This document shows, piece by piece, positions 48,953 to 62,280 of a stretch of 64,000 bases of DNA. Position 1 is the first letter of the stretch; each line of letters starts with the position of its first letter. The notes under the pieces were generated by a model that was not told the origin of the DNA, did not search any database, and saw nothing but the letters and a program-made list of their open reading frames with translations. Position numbers and translations under genes: made by a program. Origin of the DNA: Allacma fusca (Eukaryota > Arthropoda > Collembola > Symphypleona > Sminthuridae); contig OX359249.1 in the NCBI GenBank assembly GCA_947179485.1, positions 34,086,250 to 34,150,249 on the forward strand. Direction: 5' to 3'.

Positions 48953-51900
48953 TCAGATCTTTGTCTCTGCAGATCCTGCCGCGGCTGTCCTTGAAATTAT
49001 CTTCACTGACGAAACCTTTGCCTGCTGATAAGCAGAGAATGTATTTTGGCCTAGAAACCTACAGAAAATTAACCATTAACAGACGGTTATTAGCTTCATA
49101 GTTGCAGAATACGCAATACATACTTACATTTATAAAAGACATACATAAGTATGTCTATGAAAATTGTAACTTACTTTAAAATTATGTACGTTGCAATAAT
49201 GGCGAAGCCGACAACCAATATTTTGTAAGGTGGTGTGGGTAAAATGTGACATAGCGCCCATGTCGACATGAATATTCCTGATATTGCTGCTACCATTAGC
49301 GAAAATCGGAGCCAATGTGCAGCAGAAACATCGGAGCATGCTGACAGAGTTAACGGTTTCTCCCGTTCTAATTTGTACGGCGTTTTACATATAGAACAAC
49401 TTGCGCTGCCGATTTCACTGGCTCGCTAAAAATACATAAACTCATTGATCAGACGTTCACTCCTTTAATTATGGTGAGACCCGCATTACATTTGATATAG
49501 AACTTCGAACTTACTTGAAGTAGCCATCGTCGAAGACATTCATGATGAACGGTGGAAACATCACCACGACACTCGCATGGTTGTATTAATGGGCCTGCAT
49601 CCACTCTCTCTGGAATTTTAAAATGTATTGTAAAAATGCAACTAGTATATATGCCATTTATTTCGGAAGAATCAAACTGCCTTATTTACCTGGATCGTAG
49701 CAGAAGTAGCAACCCACATTCTCCGATAGACTGTATTTCTCTTCTGAAATAACATTCATACATTCAATGTATTATCGTATTATCAATTTAGACATAATAG
49801 AAAATTAAATATCGAAATGATGTCCCGACATAGAATCAGAATGGATTTCTCGATCTTTCGAGCAAAACTGTTTTATTTCCAGTTGAACTAAGCAATTATG
49901 AAAGCTGAAAATCCCTTTCCCTCTAATATAAAAATAAATAATTTATAATATAAATACTCATTACTTCGTTAGTAAAAAAACACAATACAGATTATATGTC
50001 ATTATTATCATTCCACAATTCTCGGCAAAACTTGGCGCAACAACCAGTCCTTATAAGTAGAATGTCTAGTCAACACAGCTTGCCAAAAAACATTTTTCTT
50101 TACAATAGTTACAATCCAACGAAGACACTATATTTCCGATTCTATAATACATTATTTTCTGAATAACGGCCAGGATATTACATATTAAAGTAGTAGATAA
50201 AAGAAGCCAGGCAACTGACAAATATAAACACAAACCGGCACACATGAAGTATTAGAAGAGTCTGCCAGCAGGAAGTAGTATACGTCTAATTATATACGAA
50301 TTGACAACAACTCAAAACCAGAGAAAGTTTTACAGATTCGGGCAGCCTACATAGTCCAATAAAATGCTTGGTAGAAATACGTGGTTTGGTAAGTGAGTGT
50401 GAACAATAGTGAATAATAAACATTTTAAAAACAGCATCCTGCCCACATGCGGTAACCCCTTAAGCCTGTATTAATTAGATGGAAGATTCATATGAAATAT
50501 CTTGACACCTAATGTTTTTGTAGGTAAAGTTCCTCTTTCTCCGTGCCGAATAAGGCCTGGAGATGCTATTTGTAAACTCTTTAAACAAATATATCCTTCG
50601 TATCAACGACCCCAGCTTATTAGATTGTATAGTACAGGGTGACCATAATCGTTTGTCAAACCCCCTAGTCCACATAAAGACGTGACTCATAAAATTTGAT
50701 TCTTTTCCACATTTTCTAAAATTTATTTCATTGAACTGGGTCAATATATAAGATTATACCGTTCGGAAATGTGTAACTAGGTCGTTTTTTAAATGTCAAT
50801 TGCTTAATTACTTTTTCTCGTACAATTTTTTTCAAAAAATGTTTAGGCGGCAGGCGCTTACTTGTAAGAAATTTTGTGGACAATCCAGGGAGATATTCGG
50901 TAAGTTTCTACGTTAAGAACTTAATGACCAAAAAAAACAGGGAGTTGGAAAATTCTGCCTGAGGAATGCAATTATTTAAGAAAATGCAGAGAATGAGAAA
51001 TTTCTGTTATTGTCATTTCATAATGGAGGACCTGGCCGTTATAAAAATATTTCAAAGCACTGGGCCTGTAACAAATATCGTTGGGATTCATTTTCATTTT
51101 ATATCATTAGCTCATACAGAAAATTCGAAATTTGCAACAAACTGGGAGCATCGAATATTTTATGGGTCACTTATTGGCTTTCAAGTGGAATATTAAAACT
51201 TGTTAATTTAATTATTACTACCGATTAAAATCCGACTTGGGAAACTGTCCAACTAGCAGTAATTAATGCATGTAACATCACTTGTATCAAAAGCAGTAGT
51301 ATGATCCTTAGTAAAATGACATTACGATTACGAGCCACTCTTTTCTTTAAAATGAATACAAAATGAAACTCATTCCGCAGGAGAAATGTAGGAACGAAAA
51401 AAAATGGATTACAAAAATATATAATACTTATAAGTATATGTACGTTTGTATTTAATTAGGAAAAAAGACACGGAAAATGTATGACTTGCTAGGTTATGCA
51501 AAACAGGTAGACAGACAAGTTGTTAAGGGAAATAATAATTGGACTAGCTGATAACCATCTTAGGACTAAGTAAGCCTCCGTTTTGATCCCTGTTTGCAGT
51601 CTGTGATGCAATCTGCTGATGGAAATTTTAGAACATGACAACAAGTAAAACGTAATTGCTTTAATAATAAATGTGCAATAATAATACTCTAATATTTAAA
51701 GGTGCGTTATGCGATTACCGTAATAACACAACAGCACAAGATACTGCAGGAAAGCACATTACATAAATATCCGAAAAAATGTACTTAAACACCTAAAACC
51801 ATTCAAAAACAGCTTACAGTGGACCTACTCTGTGCAGAAGTGAGAATGGTAATGCTACTATGACCAGAGGGGCATTCCACTGATACAGTCCGTTCATCTC

Positions 51901-54900
51901 CACTCATAATTAGAGCTACCTCTATAGGCCCGAGAACAGGAGGACACAAAGAATCAAAAGCAGCAAACACTAAATCCAAATTTACTGTAAGAAGGCTGCT
52001 ACGACAATGAACACTAAATATTTTGATTTTAAGTTGGTACACATGTATATTCTGGATAAATCACCACATTTCCCTGTCAACATTACTGATGTCGTGGAGC
52101 CAATAGTGTACACCATAAGGATGTCCACACAGTGTAACTAATAACTAACAGAAGCACTTTTCAGGATGCTAAAATTGAGCCTAAAACGTCGGTAAATATC
52201 ACCACCGTTCAAACTAATCCAGAATACACGACAACAATAATAATTGCAGGGAAAATAAACTACAAGTGTAAAGTCAGGAGAGAGACACGGTAAGAGATGT
52301 TCATGACAAACGTCTCTTCCTGCATCTGCGACCAACACACTGTCAGCACAGTAATGCAGTGTTCAAGCAGAAACAATCGCTTCATATATATACATATATT
52401 CAAGTACTAACGACTTCATTGAGATAAATTCAAGGGGAACTGGTTTCTTTATACTACATTCGATATCCGTGGCTTTTCAATACAAGCTTCATGTTCTTCA
52501 ATGCGATTCAGGAAACTAGTAAAATCAACAACACTGCACATATCACAACTTCCTAATAAACATAGGAGGAGGAATAGTATAGGAGATTTGAATTATGTTT
52601 TTATTTATTCTCTAAACAAACACTTATTTTAAACAAAACAAATGTTTACTCACTGCTTGGAAGGCACACATCAAATGAAAGAATGAGAATGCATCATGTA
52701 TGGTCTACAGGCGCCGTACAATAGATGTGATTTTATCGTACTAAACGCTATAAACAATGCTCCTAATCAGCTGAGGATTTATTGACTCAAACATCTAGGC
52801 ACTTAAATTATTGTAAAATAGAGTACTACCAGTATCAACATCATTTCCCAATCCTTGGAAATACTACCGCTAAAACTTTCACCACTTTTACAAACTGATG
52901 AATGCTATGTTATAGCTACTTTTGATTTCTAGCGTATTACTGAATATAGTACAACAGAGCGCAGAGGCTGCTATTTTTTTTAGTAAAAGCTCTATATTCC
53001 TAAACTTGACAGCTTATATTTTTGATCCACATTTCACTACGGTATATTTTACACATATATTTGTAATTTCACTGCATAAAGAAATAATGACACTGCATAA
53101 ATAAAAGAATTATAGCGGTGACACTTACCTTGGTTTTCGACTACAGTTTTAGCCGCAGTTTTGAGAATTTTTTTCGGATTGAGAATCCAAAGCTGTTCCG
53201 GACGATTAACATTCCACAATACGCATGGGAACCATAGGGCTACACCAACTTCCACGATTCGGAACAAAATGTCGTGATAATTGCGACTTTCAACTGGTAC
53301 CCTGAGTTGAAAATTCATCATTGATAAAAGAAATTGTTCGTATTAATTTGTATAATTACATAGCCAGGCAAGATAACTAAGCTTTTCAGAATTTAAAGTA
53401 AATAAATACTCTTGCTGTCAATTTTTAATTAAATAATAATTACTATTATTGTAGAAATAAAATATAATTACATAGTTTATATATTGCAGTCCAATTTAAA
53501 AAAAAAAACAACCTAAATTTAGTAGCTTTTAAGGAAATAAACATTCTTTTACTTACTTGCTTTTCCAGAATTCTCCTAGAATGTCGGAGAGTATGAAAAG
53601 TACTGTAACGAGTAGCATAGAAGCTTGTGAAATCAACCCTACTCTGGACTGATTCAACTGTGAGACGTCCACTGGCTGTGAAGATCCGTTTACCTAATTA
53701 AATTAAAAAATTAATTTCATAGAGACACTGCTTCTTTAAATTAGTACACTACGCTTCATAAATTCATTTTCATAATACAAGTAAATCCAGAAAATTACTT
53801 CATTTAAACGAGTTAAATTTAAAAAAAAAGTAACAAACGTATACTAATGCAAATCAACGATTTTGTTATTTAAGTAATTATTTGTAGGTAATTGTTAAAG
53901 TCCAAAGATAACAATAACAAGCCATGCCTGTTGTCCACTGACAAGTGCCAAAGTGTCAGATTTGCTTTGGGAATCCCCGTGTGACCGACTAGGACTCAGC
54001 AGCAAGAATCCACCTCGGATCTAAGATACAAATGAAGCACAAAAATTTGCAAAGGTGAAGCTCACACAGAGGTAAAGAATTAACATATTTTTGCAAAAAC
54101 TGAAAATTCTACATGCTGTGACTGTGACGCTCGGTTGAATTAATTAGAATAGGTCTGGTAATTGAAGGAATTATAAATTTTATTAGGTGGCTATGGACTA
54201 TAAAGTCAGGAAAACTTCTGTCATTCACTTTTATGACAGTATAGACATATACACTGATAAATCAGCATATGGAGGTTATTTGTAAACAGTACATTAGTAG
54301 TGATCATATACATATGTTGGATGTGTTTGTTTTCACTGGGTAAATCTCCAATACTAATAATAATTGTTTAAATGAATGTTCATTAATTAGGGATCTGAAG
54401 TGTTGATAAATTAATATGAAGCTAACAAATATTTGCAGTACAAAAAATGTGTGATTGGCAAATAAATGCCCCAAAATGTGTGCCTGTGACATAACTGTGC
54501 AAATTGTGAGCAAGTTCGAGAACAATCAAGTAATTTTCTAGATAAATTTTCAGCATAAATAAAATATAAAAAACAAAATTCGATCATAGTATGAAAACTC
54601 TTTCACAGCAGTAGTAGTTATGTGTATGAACAGGATTAATTTCGTTAAATTGAGCTCTGTACAAAATTTAGTGTGACCAGCCATTGTCAAAAAACTCGAA
54701 AGGGTATAGAAATGCAAAATATAATGAATTAAGTACATATCTCTCAAGATAAGTTATGTCAGGCCATCATTCCTAATCCATATATCCACTCAAGGAAGAG
54801 TTGAAGCATCACAAAAATTAATAAAATACTTCTTTCCTTTGTAAATAAATTTACCTTAAAATACACTTCCACTCCATAAATGAGAAAGAAAACCACGACG

Positions 54901-57900
54901 ATGAAAAGGAGTACAGCGTAGCATCCGTTAAACACGTTCAGATAGTAGCTCTGTAAAATCATCACACCATATCATCAGTTTTTTAAGTATAACTCAGCAC
55001 ATATGAACATGTACACATGCATACATATAAACAGATGAGTACAATCATCCATATCTGAGAAATTTGAGTTCGAAAGTTACAACTTACAACTATCTTGAAA
55101 CTAGCAAAAACTTACTCTCTCTTTTTCGTCGGTATTTGCCAAAACTAGGAGGAGCTGAGTCAAAAGCAATGAGTATGTGATGACGTTGAATGAGACAAAC
55201 CCCAGGAAGGATTTGGAAAGAAAACGATGCGATTCGAAACAAACGTTACGTAAATGAAATATCTGCAAAAATAAACCCCAAATAAATGTCATTTAACCTC
55301 AAACTTGCAAAATATTTACAATATTAATCGATTCCTTAGTTATATTTGCCAAAAGATTAATACTCTTTCAAACCCTTACAACTGAATTTATACCATATAC
55401 ATTATATTATAAAAATATTCCCCCAGAACTGGTCAAATAAACATAACAAAAGGTAAAAGTTGCACAGAATTCCCTTAATCTTATTTTAGAATGTGAGAGG
55501 CCAAGGGCAAATCCAATTCTTTTCAATGCCTCCCTTTATCTTCCAAATGATCACAAAAATACTTTACCTCAGCCCAAAAGCAGACTATTAGTGAGGATCC
55601 AGTCAGGACAAGAGGGTAATATGCGCTCAGAAGACTTAGGAGCCAATCTGCAGCCCAAGTTGACTAAAATATAGAAAAACCACAACATAGCATCACAATT
55701 GAGTAAAACTTCGCGGTGCTTAATCTAACATGTTTCCGCCACATCCAAACTTTTCATCGTTTTAACTTTTCTATTCCTACAACTGTGACTGCACTGTACT
55801 GATAATAATGATAATTGTATGCTAGTAACTACAAATCCAAATGTAAAAAACATAGCATATTAAAATTTCAAGTTAAACATAGGTCGGATAAGTCGTAGAA
55901 AAAATTGGTAAACATGCTGCGACGTAATCTCTTCGTTCATTGAACGAAAGTAATTTCTTTTGACTCCGAACTGGCAATGTGTAAGCCATAACGTATAAAA
56001 GTAAATATCAACGCCTCAAAGTAACAATAGAATATTCAATTGGAACTGGGTGTCGTGCGAAACGGCTAACACAAAACTCTTTGATTTAATTCCGTAATTG
56101 TGTGAGCATGAAGACGAACTCTATAATACTACACACATCTATTATATTACATATATATGTACTTAGCACCAGCATGTATTTATAAATGTATTTAAATATA
56201 GACTACATAGATACATGTGTACATATCTTCATGTTCACAGATAAAGCTGCTTTTGAACCCGGCTTTCACCAGTGCACATGAGACTGGTAGAGAGAGCTTT
56301 TAGTAGCAAGTAGACTGTTTTATAGTCGTGAAAATACACAAGAAAACATTTACTATTTCTTGCTTGGTCACATCATCAGACAAATGTGTCTGTATCTGCG
56401 GTGTTCACTACTTTCTTATGCGTATGCATATTGACAGTCAAGGAAGACAAGCTGCGATACATTTTTTTGCATACCATAATATCATCATATGTAGATACGT
56501 GCACATAATATTTACGTGACCTTCACTACCAGTACTAGGAAAAGTAACGGAACTTATACTATGCAATTCCGCCACTGAATACACACATATGTAACCAGAG
56601 TCTACCTACATTTCTAACTATGTATCAAAATCGAAGCTTCCAATTCCTGGTACAATAATGTATAATTGATTGTTCAATGAAAATCCAGTCATTGTTCCAA
56701 TTTCCTAAAGGTTCCTTTTCCTTGCTATAAAGTGAAAGATGTAATTATGCTATTGCTATGCCACTAAAAAATAACGCATGAAACAGATGGGTGCAGTTTT
56801 CAGTTTGATGTAATTACCAAATGTTGAATTTAAACTTTTCATTCCTCCCAATGCAAAAGGCATTTATTCTTGCACACAGCTCCCCTTAATCTTATAGATA
56901 TAAAATAACCTCAAATCCCCTATAATATATAAACAAATACTACAAAAAGTGCATCTTTTCAATTATCTGTTCAATTCCCACTAACATATTCAACGCAATA
57001 CCTAATCTTTGATCAACGTGGCATTGTAAATGCTTGACATTCTGTAATACATATTTAATTACATATACTACAATACTGGCAAAGTAAATGCACGCATACA
57101 ACGCCGATCCAGCATATGTGAATAAACAAAAATAGTTCTGATTTCATTATGGAAGTATTCTAGATCTCACTCAGTCAGTCTATTAAGCAAGAAGTCATCA
57201 CTTATAAGTACATTAAATATGATCAAGATCAAGCTCCCAAGCAATCACCCTGGCGGCTTCGGTGTGTACACATAGATACATATGTCCATATGGCATATGC
57301 ATAGGACCACTGACATTGGGTTTTTAGAGATCCTGTTTTCAAAGCACGTAGGCTGCTAGGAATCTTTAATATGCAACGAATAACGAATACACACTACAAA
57401 GATACTTCCGTGAATTTTTTTCTAGTCAGACAGCAAGCTGAAGTTATTTTGTAAACCTTAGTTCAAGATAATATCTATAATTTAGATAGATATTTGTATT
57501 CGTACGTATACACAATGCACTGATTAGCACTCAGAAAGAACAGAGTAGCTATCCATGTCTTGTTGTTAATTACTACCAATCTGCGATAAATTCAGACATT
57601 TTTCGGAATATACCGTTACACGCAACATGAATTAGCGGACGGTGATTACCTCGAAAGAATGTAACACCAAGTACGGTGAACTCTAGATACGAAGGATGGT
57701 TAAGGGATAATATGAGAATCACCATGTCTGAATTTCGACATGTATCTATAATAAATGGAAGACACTAAAAAGTAAACTTACGGAAACAGCGAAGTACGCC
57801 GCTCGTAACGAAGCAGCTAGGAATACAATTGCGTATATAGCTTTAGGTGTTGTAGGACTAAACGCCTCACGAACACGATTGCCTTTTCCAACTTGACGAC

Positions 57901-60900
57901 ATGACATAGCTACAGAAATTAAAAGTTGACCGAGAGATACAAGTGCCACGAACAGATACACACAGGCAAGACTGACATGATAGTTTACGTTGAGTCCTCC
58001 ACATTCGACTCCGGAAAATTTTATCTGAAAGAAAGGCAAACAGACATCGTTAAATATTTCTAATTACTTATTTACACAATAATCACACTTGATTACACGT
58101 TGGTTAAATTTGTAATTATTCATATATCTACTTATTATACTACATACAACATAAGTGAAGACAATGTACACATACGTACAAGTTAAATACATTAAATTGT
58201 TGCATTTAAGTTACACGAAAATACATATGCACAGACATAATTGTACAACCACTGCTACAATCTTTCCTCTTCTATTTATAATAATACTTTTCAGGTAAAA
58301 TTGAAGGCTCATATGCTCCATAAATAATATTATTAGGATCTCTTGTGAACCAAGCAAAACCAAGAACATTTTAAAGAATGCAGGGCATGCTCCAATTTTA
58401 AAGAGAATCCGAGAAATCCCATGGCTGGTGGAAGCATGTGAGTCACCTCCATTGATTTAAATTGTCGGACTTGACATTTTAAGTAGGATTTCTGAAGTAA
58501 CGCTCGTATATATATATACCTATGTGAAGGCCCCTTTGGCACTAATTTGAGATATTTGGCTGCAAGTTTACACGGACATGATGCAGATGCTCAACTTACT
58601 CTTCGTTGACGCATAACTAGATCCCGGCTGCTGCAAGCATGCAAAGCAAATGGGAAGATGCTTCCCTTTGCGTGTTTTTCTCGTTCATTTTAGTAATAAA
58701 GGTCTTTCATTGGAGTCAGATAGATCTACGATTTTGCTCATTCATCACATTGTGATGACAAACAAATGTGATGGCCTGAGCTGAGCATGATATTCCAATC
58801 CAATGTAATAACAATTAAACTGAGGTTTGATTTTTCCGGTGACTCAAGTATTCTCAAGGCCCGCGATTTTGGAACCTCATCGTGCAACTGCTTGGAAGTG
58901 CTTATACACATTACACATGTAATAGATATGCAATTATGTATATGTAAAAAAACGTCAAAATCAGCAAAATTTCTTGGCAAAATTGAATGGCTGTGGTGAG
59001 ATGAGAAGTGTGAAAATACATGTATTATTATTAGATTAGTATAAAAACCAATGGATAGTCCAAAATGGACTTACAAAGATGCCTCTATTACACAGATAAT
59101 TTAATCCTAATAGGAAATAAGTGCTTTTATTAATTCCAGTGTTAAAATAACATAGGAGTTCTTCGTGTGCGTGTGGAGTGAAATAAAGAGCTTCTTTAAA
59201 ATTTGGCTATCACCTTCTAAAAAATAAAAATGTAAATTAATTAGATGACCGCAAAGAAAAAAGAACTTGTGTAGCTACTTCATACCATATGAATTTACGT
59301 GTATCCTTAGGGCACAAATTTCAATGTCTATATCAAAATGTTCTCATGACCTTTCCGAGTCTCCAATAGATAAATGATGCCTCAGGAAATATTCAGGCAT
59401 ATATATAATTATAACTATAGTAAACCCTTCAGCTTCCTATCGACTTCTTTCGGTATGTATTCAGTCATAATAGAATACAGACGCAGGGTTCTACAGTCTT
59501 GGACTCAGGGGAAAGACTGAGTGGGTAGATCATAGGACTGACTGAAGACTGTGACTGACTGGGACTGATACAGAGTCCTATTTTTTAAGACTGAGACTGA
59601 CTGAGACTGATGAATTTCATAGCCAAAACTGACTGGGACTGATATGAGCACGGCTAACTGTTTGAATTTGCTACAAAGAGAGCCAAATTATTTTTTTGAA
59701 GGTTTATTATATTATAAGTAATTCTATCATTTCATTTTTCCAAATAACCACCATCACTTGTCCCTTTCATGACCTCTATATTGAATTCTTGTACCGAACG
59801 GTTATTTTTCCAAATTACTAAACCTACACCAATTTAACTGCAATGGATAGGTTGGAAAATTATAAACTAATTTCAATTAGTGGGGATTTTCTTTCTGGGT
59901 GTATAGGAACATAGTTGTCGAAATTGAACGTTTTCAATGCGTTTTCAACGTTATGCGAACTCAAGCAGTCTTAAATACATTAATATACATTTGTGGACTG
60001 ACTGAGACTTTTGGCAAGGACTTTTAGCAGGACTGAGACTGATAGGGACTGATAGATCTGGGATACAAAACTGACTGGGACTGATTGGCAGAATGAGACG
60101 TGGGACTGATGGAGGACTCGGACTGATCAAACCAAAGACTGTAGAACCCTGACAGACAGTTCGCACATCATAGATACATACGAGTAATATGGATACACGC
60201 CTGAAGCTAACAATAAGCAATCCTCCTGTCGAAAACGGAGCCACAAACATTTTTTCACTGTGTTTATTACTTAATAGCCTTGCTTAATACCTGCTTTTGA
60301 AATATGTAATTTGATAGATACAGAGGGAGAACTGAATCCCAATGACGAAAAAGTAACGATAATCACAAAATGACTACAGCGACGTTTCCGTTGTGTATAA
60401 TTATATATGCATTACTTGGAGCTCCAAATAGGTGACTGTGAGAGGAGTTAGAGTTAAAAATTCATTGCATGTCAATTAAGTATATTTTGCAACTTGTATC
60501 TTATATTTGCACACCTGGTCGAATGGGTCTATCTAAGCCCCAATAAAATTACTACGGATTTATAATAATTATTAGTTCTTTAAATGGTCACGAAGAGGAT
60601 CAGAAGATGGTTAGTGATACTGTATGTAATTATTATGCATCGAACAAATAAAACCACTAGATACATCGAATTCAAACCTAGTAATAATTTCATTTGCAAT
60701 ATGTAACCCATATATAAATAATTACAAAAATACTACATAGACGCAACCACTTCTGTTTGTACAGAATACGTGCATTTGGTAAAGTTTTCTATAAATTCCC
60801 CCCTGACTTCGAAATAAAAAACACTATTTACTTACGTGGTTTTACACTCAAAATAAATCAATAAAATTATTAAATACATTTTTTTATTGTCAGCTTGGTT

Positions 60901-62280
60901 TAGTGCAGTCAAATTCCTACATCCCCAACTTCACCCCACCCTACAAGTCTCCTGCCCACCCAAAATACTCACGAGTAAAATTTTACATCTCCCCTTACTT
61001 AAATAGTATTAAGTATTGATACAATAAAAACACATGCCTATATGCTTAAATACAATGTCAATAAAGAGCCGTTTTAGCTATTTCTGGATTACCACTCATG
61101 ACGTCTGAATGTGCAACTATGAGCAGTACAAAGAAGTATGTCAGTAATTGATGGTTAGACTGTCATCTCATCACGTGCAAGATAAATGGGAGAGAAAACA
61201 GAACATGGATGAGGAAGATTTGTCCTTCTTACTGTCACACAAGAGAATCTAATTCCTTCCTACTTCCAAAATTACAAGTGTAGACAGACACAGTAGATTC
61301 GTGCAGAATTACTATAATATCCCTAAAGATAAGAGTAGAAAATTTACGAAAACGAAGAATACATTGCATATGCACGTAAAATTGTAAGATTATGAATTTG
61401 ATTGAACCCACAGGCCATAAATCGCCATACCTGCAGGTATGCGGATGTCCAAGAAACTAAATTATGGACTATAATATGAAAAACAGCCCGAAACAATAAT
61501 TTATAGTGTCCATCCTCCATAGACATAATTCTACACATGTGTACCAGAGGAAAAATAATAATTGCGTCAAATAATGCTCGAGACAATTGTCAAATTCTAC
61601 GACAAAAACGACTCCGATGCCCCAACACGAAGAATAGGAATAATGATGGGACAAATGCGAAAATTTAAAATGAAATCAAATAAAGGCAAAAATCAGGTCA
61701 GACAGATATCGAATAGTCACGTATTATACTTTGCAAGTTACTTACTGTATTTATATGCATGGACTATTCTATAAAACTATGTGGTTGCAGACTTGACATT
61801 ACTATTGCAAGCCATGACCTTTAAATATCACGTGCAAGATTACGTATGTAGATGCAAATTTACTCACAATTCGACCTCAAGATTGCAACCAAGAATTTCT
61901 TGCCCACCTAAAACGATGGGTTGCATTTAATTTTATTATCATACGTGTATGTAGTATGTAGATACGTGTAGGTAGATATAGGCAATTACAGGGAAAGGAG
62001 AGAAAACTCCTCACCTCATATGCCTTCGCGTGTGAGAAAGAATTTCAAGGAAATCGTATACTACATCCAGACGAGACATAAAACTAAGAGTAAGCCAAAA
62101 CTTTTCGGATATTTTGTAAGCAATAACATAAGGAAGACATTAGAGTTCTGATGTGTGCTACAGAGACAAGAGTGTAAGTATGATAAGAAAGAAGACTTGT
62201 GCTTACCTCACAAAAACAGGTGCCATTTAGGCAATCCCCATGACCGGAACAGTTTGCTTCGCACATACCCCGAATCAGAT
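48953..62280 (-). CDS. EGF-like / seven-helix / RING-CH membrane ubiquitin ligase (5' partial)
   Basis: Predicted membrane-anchored E3 ubiquitin ligase. Exons: 62280-62207, 58024-57782, 55663-55568, 55262-55116, 54950-54855, 54020-53943, 53693-53557, 53301-53129, 49743-49690, 49609-49515, 49425-49175, 49058-48953. All are in phase, 515 residues after a partial codon. Order: an EGF-like motif (CEANCSGHGDCLNGTCFCE); seven hydrophobic helices, loosely resembling the THH1/TOM1/TOM3 or GPR137 type (ACVYLFVALVSL, AIVFLAASLRAAYF, YYPLVLTGSSLIVCFWAE, SFLGFVSFNVITYSLLL, YAVLLFIVVVFFLIYG); a complete C4HC3 RING-CH domain (CYFC, PCECRG, HHECLRRWL, CSIC), as in MARCH ligases; then two more helices (RFSLMVAAISGIFMSTWAL, ILVVGFAIIATYIIL). 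The first exon starts in phase 1, so a signal-peptide exon probably lies right of the window. An in-frame ATG at 62314 exists but gives no signal peptide. Confidence 0.85.
49744..53128 (-). other. Intron between seven-helix and RING-CH exons
   Basis: About 3.4 kb intron, AT-rich, with no further exon or mobile element recognised. Confidence 0.6.
55664..57781 (-). other. Intron between second and third helix exons
   Basis: About 2.1 kb intron, AT-rich, nothing recognised. Confidence 0.6.
58025..62206 (-). other. Large intron between EGF-like and first helix exon
   Basis: About 4.2 kb intron. It contains one inserted element (59484-60151, listed separately). Otherwise it is AT-rich with no exon recognised. 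Confidence 0.6.
59484..60151. mobile_element. Candidate hAT-like MITE with GACTGA arrays
   Basis: A 668-base element bounded by inverted terminal repeats: CAGGGTTCTACAGTCTT at the left end and its exact reverse complement at the right end (17 perfect bases). Both ends carry many degenerate copies of GACTGA/GACTGG in the same orientation (about 59510-59650 and 59995-60125). The CAGGG..CCCTG termini fit the hAT superfamily. The hexamer ACAGAC flanks both ends (59477-59482 and 60152-60157), but a clean 8-base target duplication is not seen. No transposase frame is present, so it is non-autonomous. Confidence 0.8.

Noticed and set aside
59951-60250. Minus-strand open frame of 99 residues
   Set aside because: It is a by-product of the GACTGA/TCAGTC repeat arrays of the MITE, giving Ser/Pro-rich nonsense.
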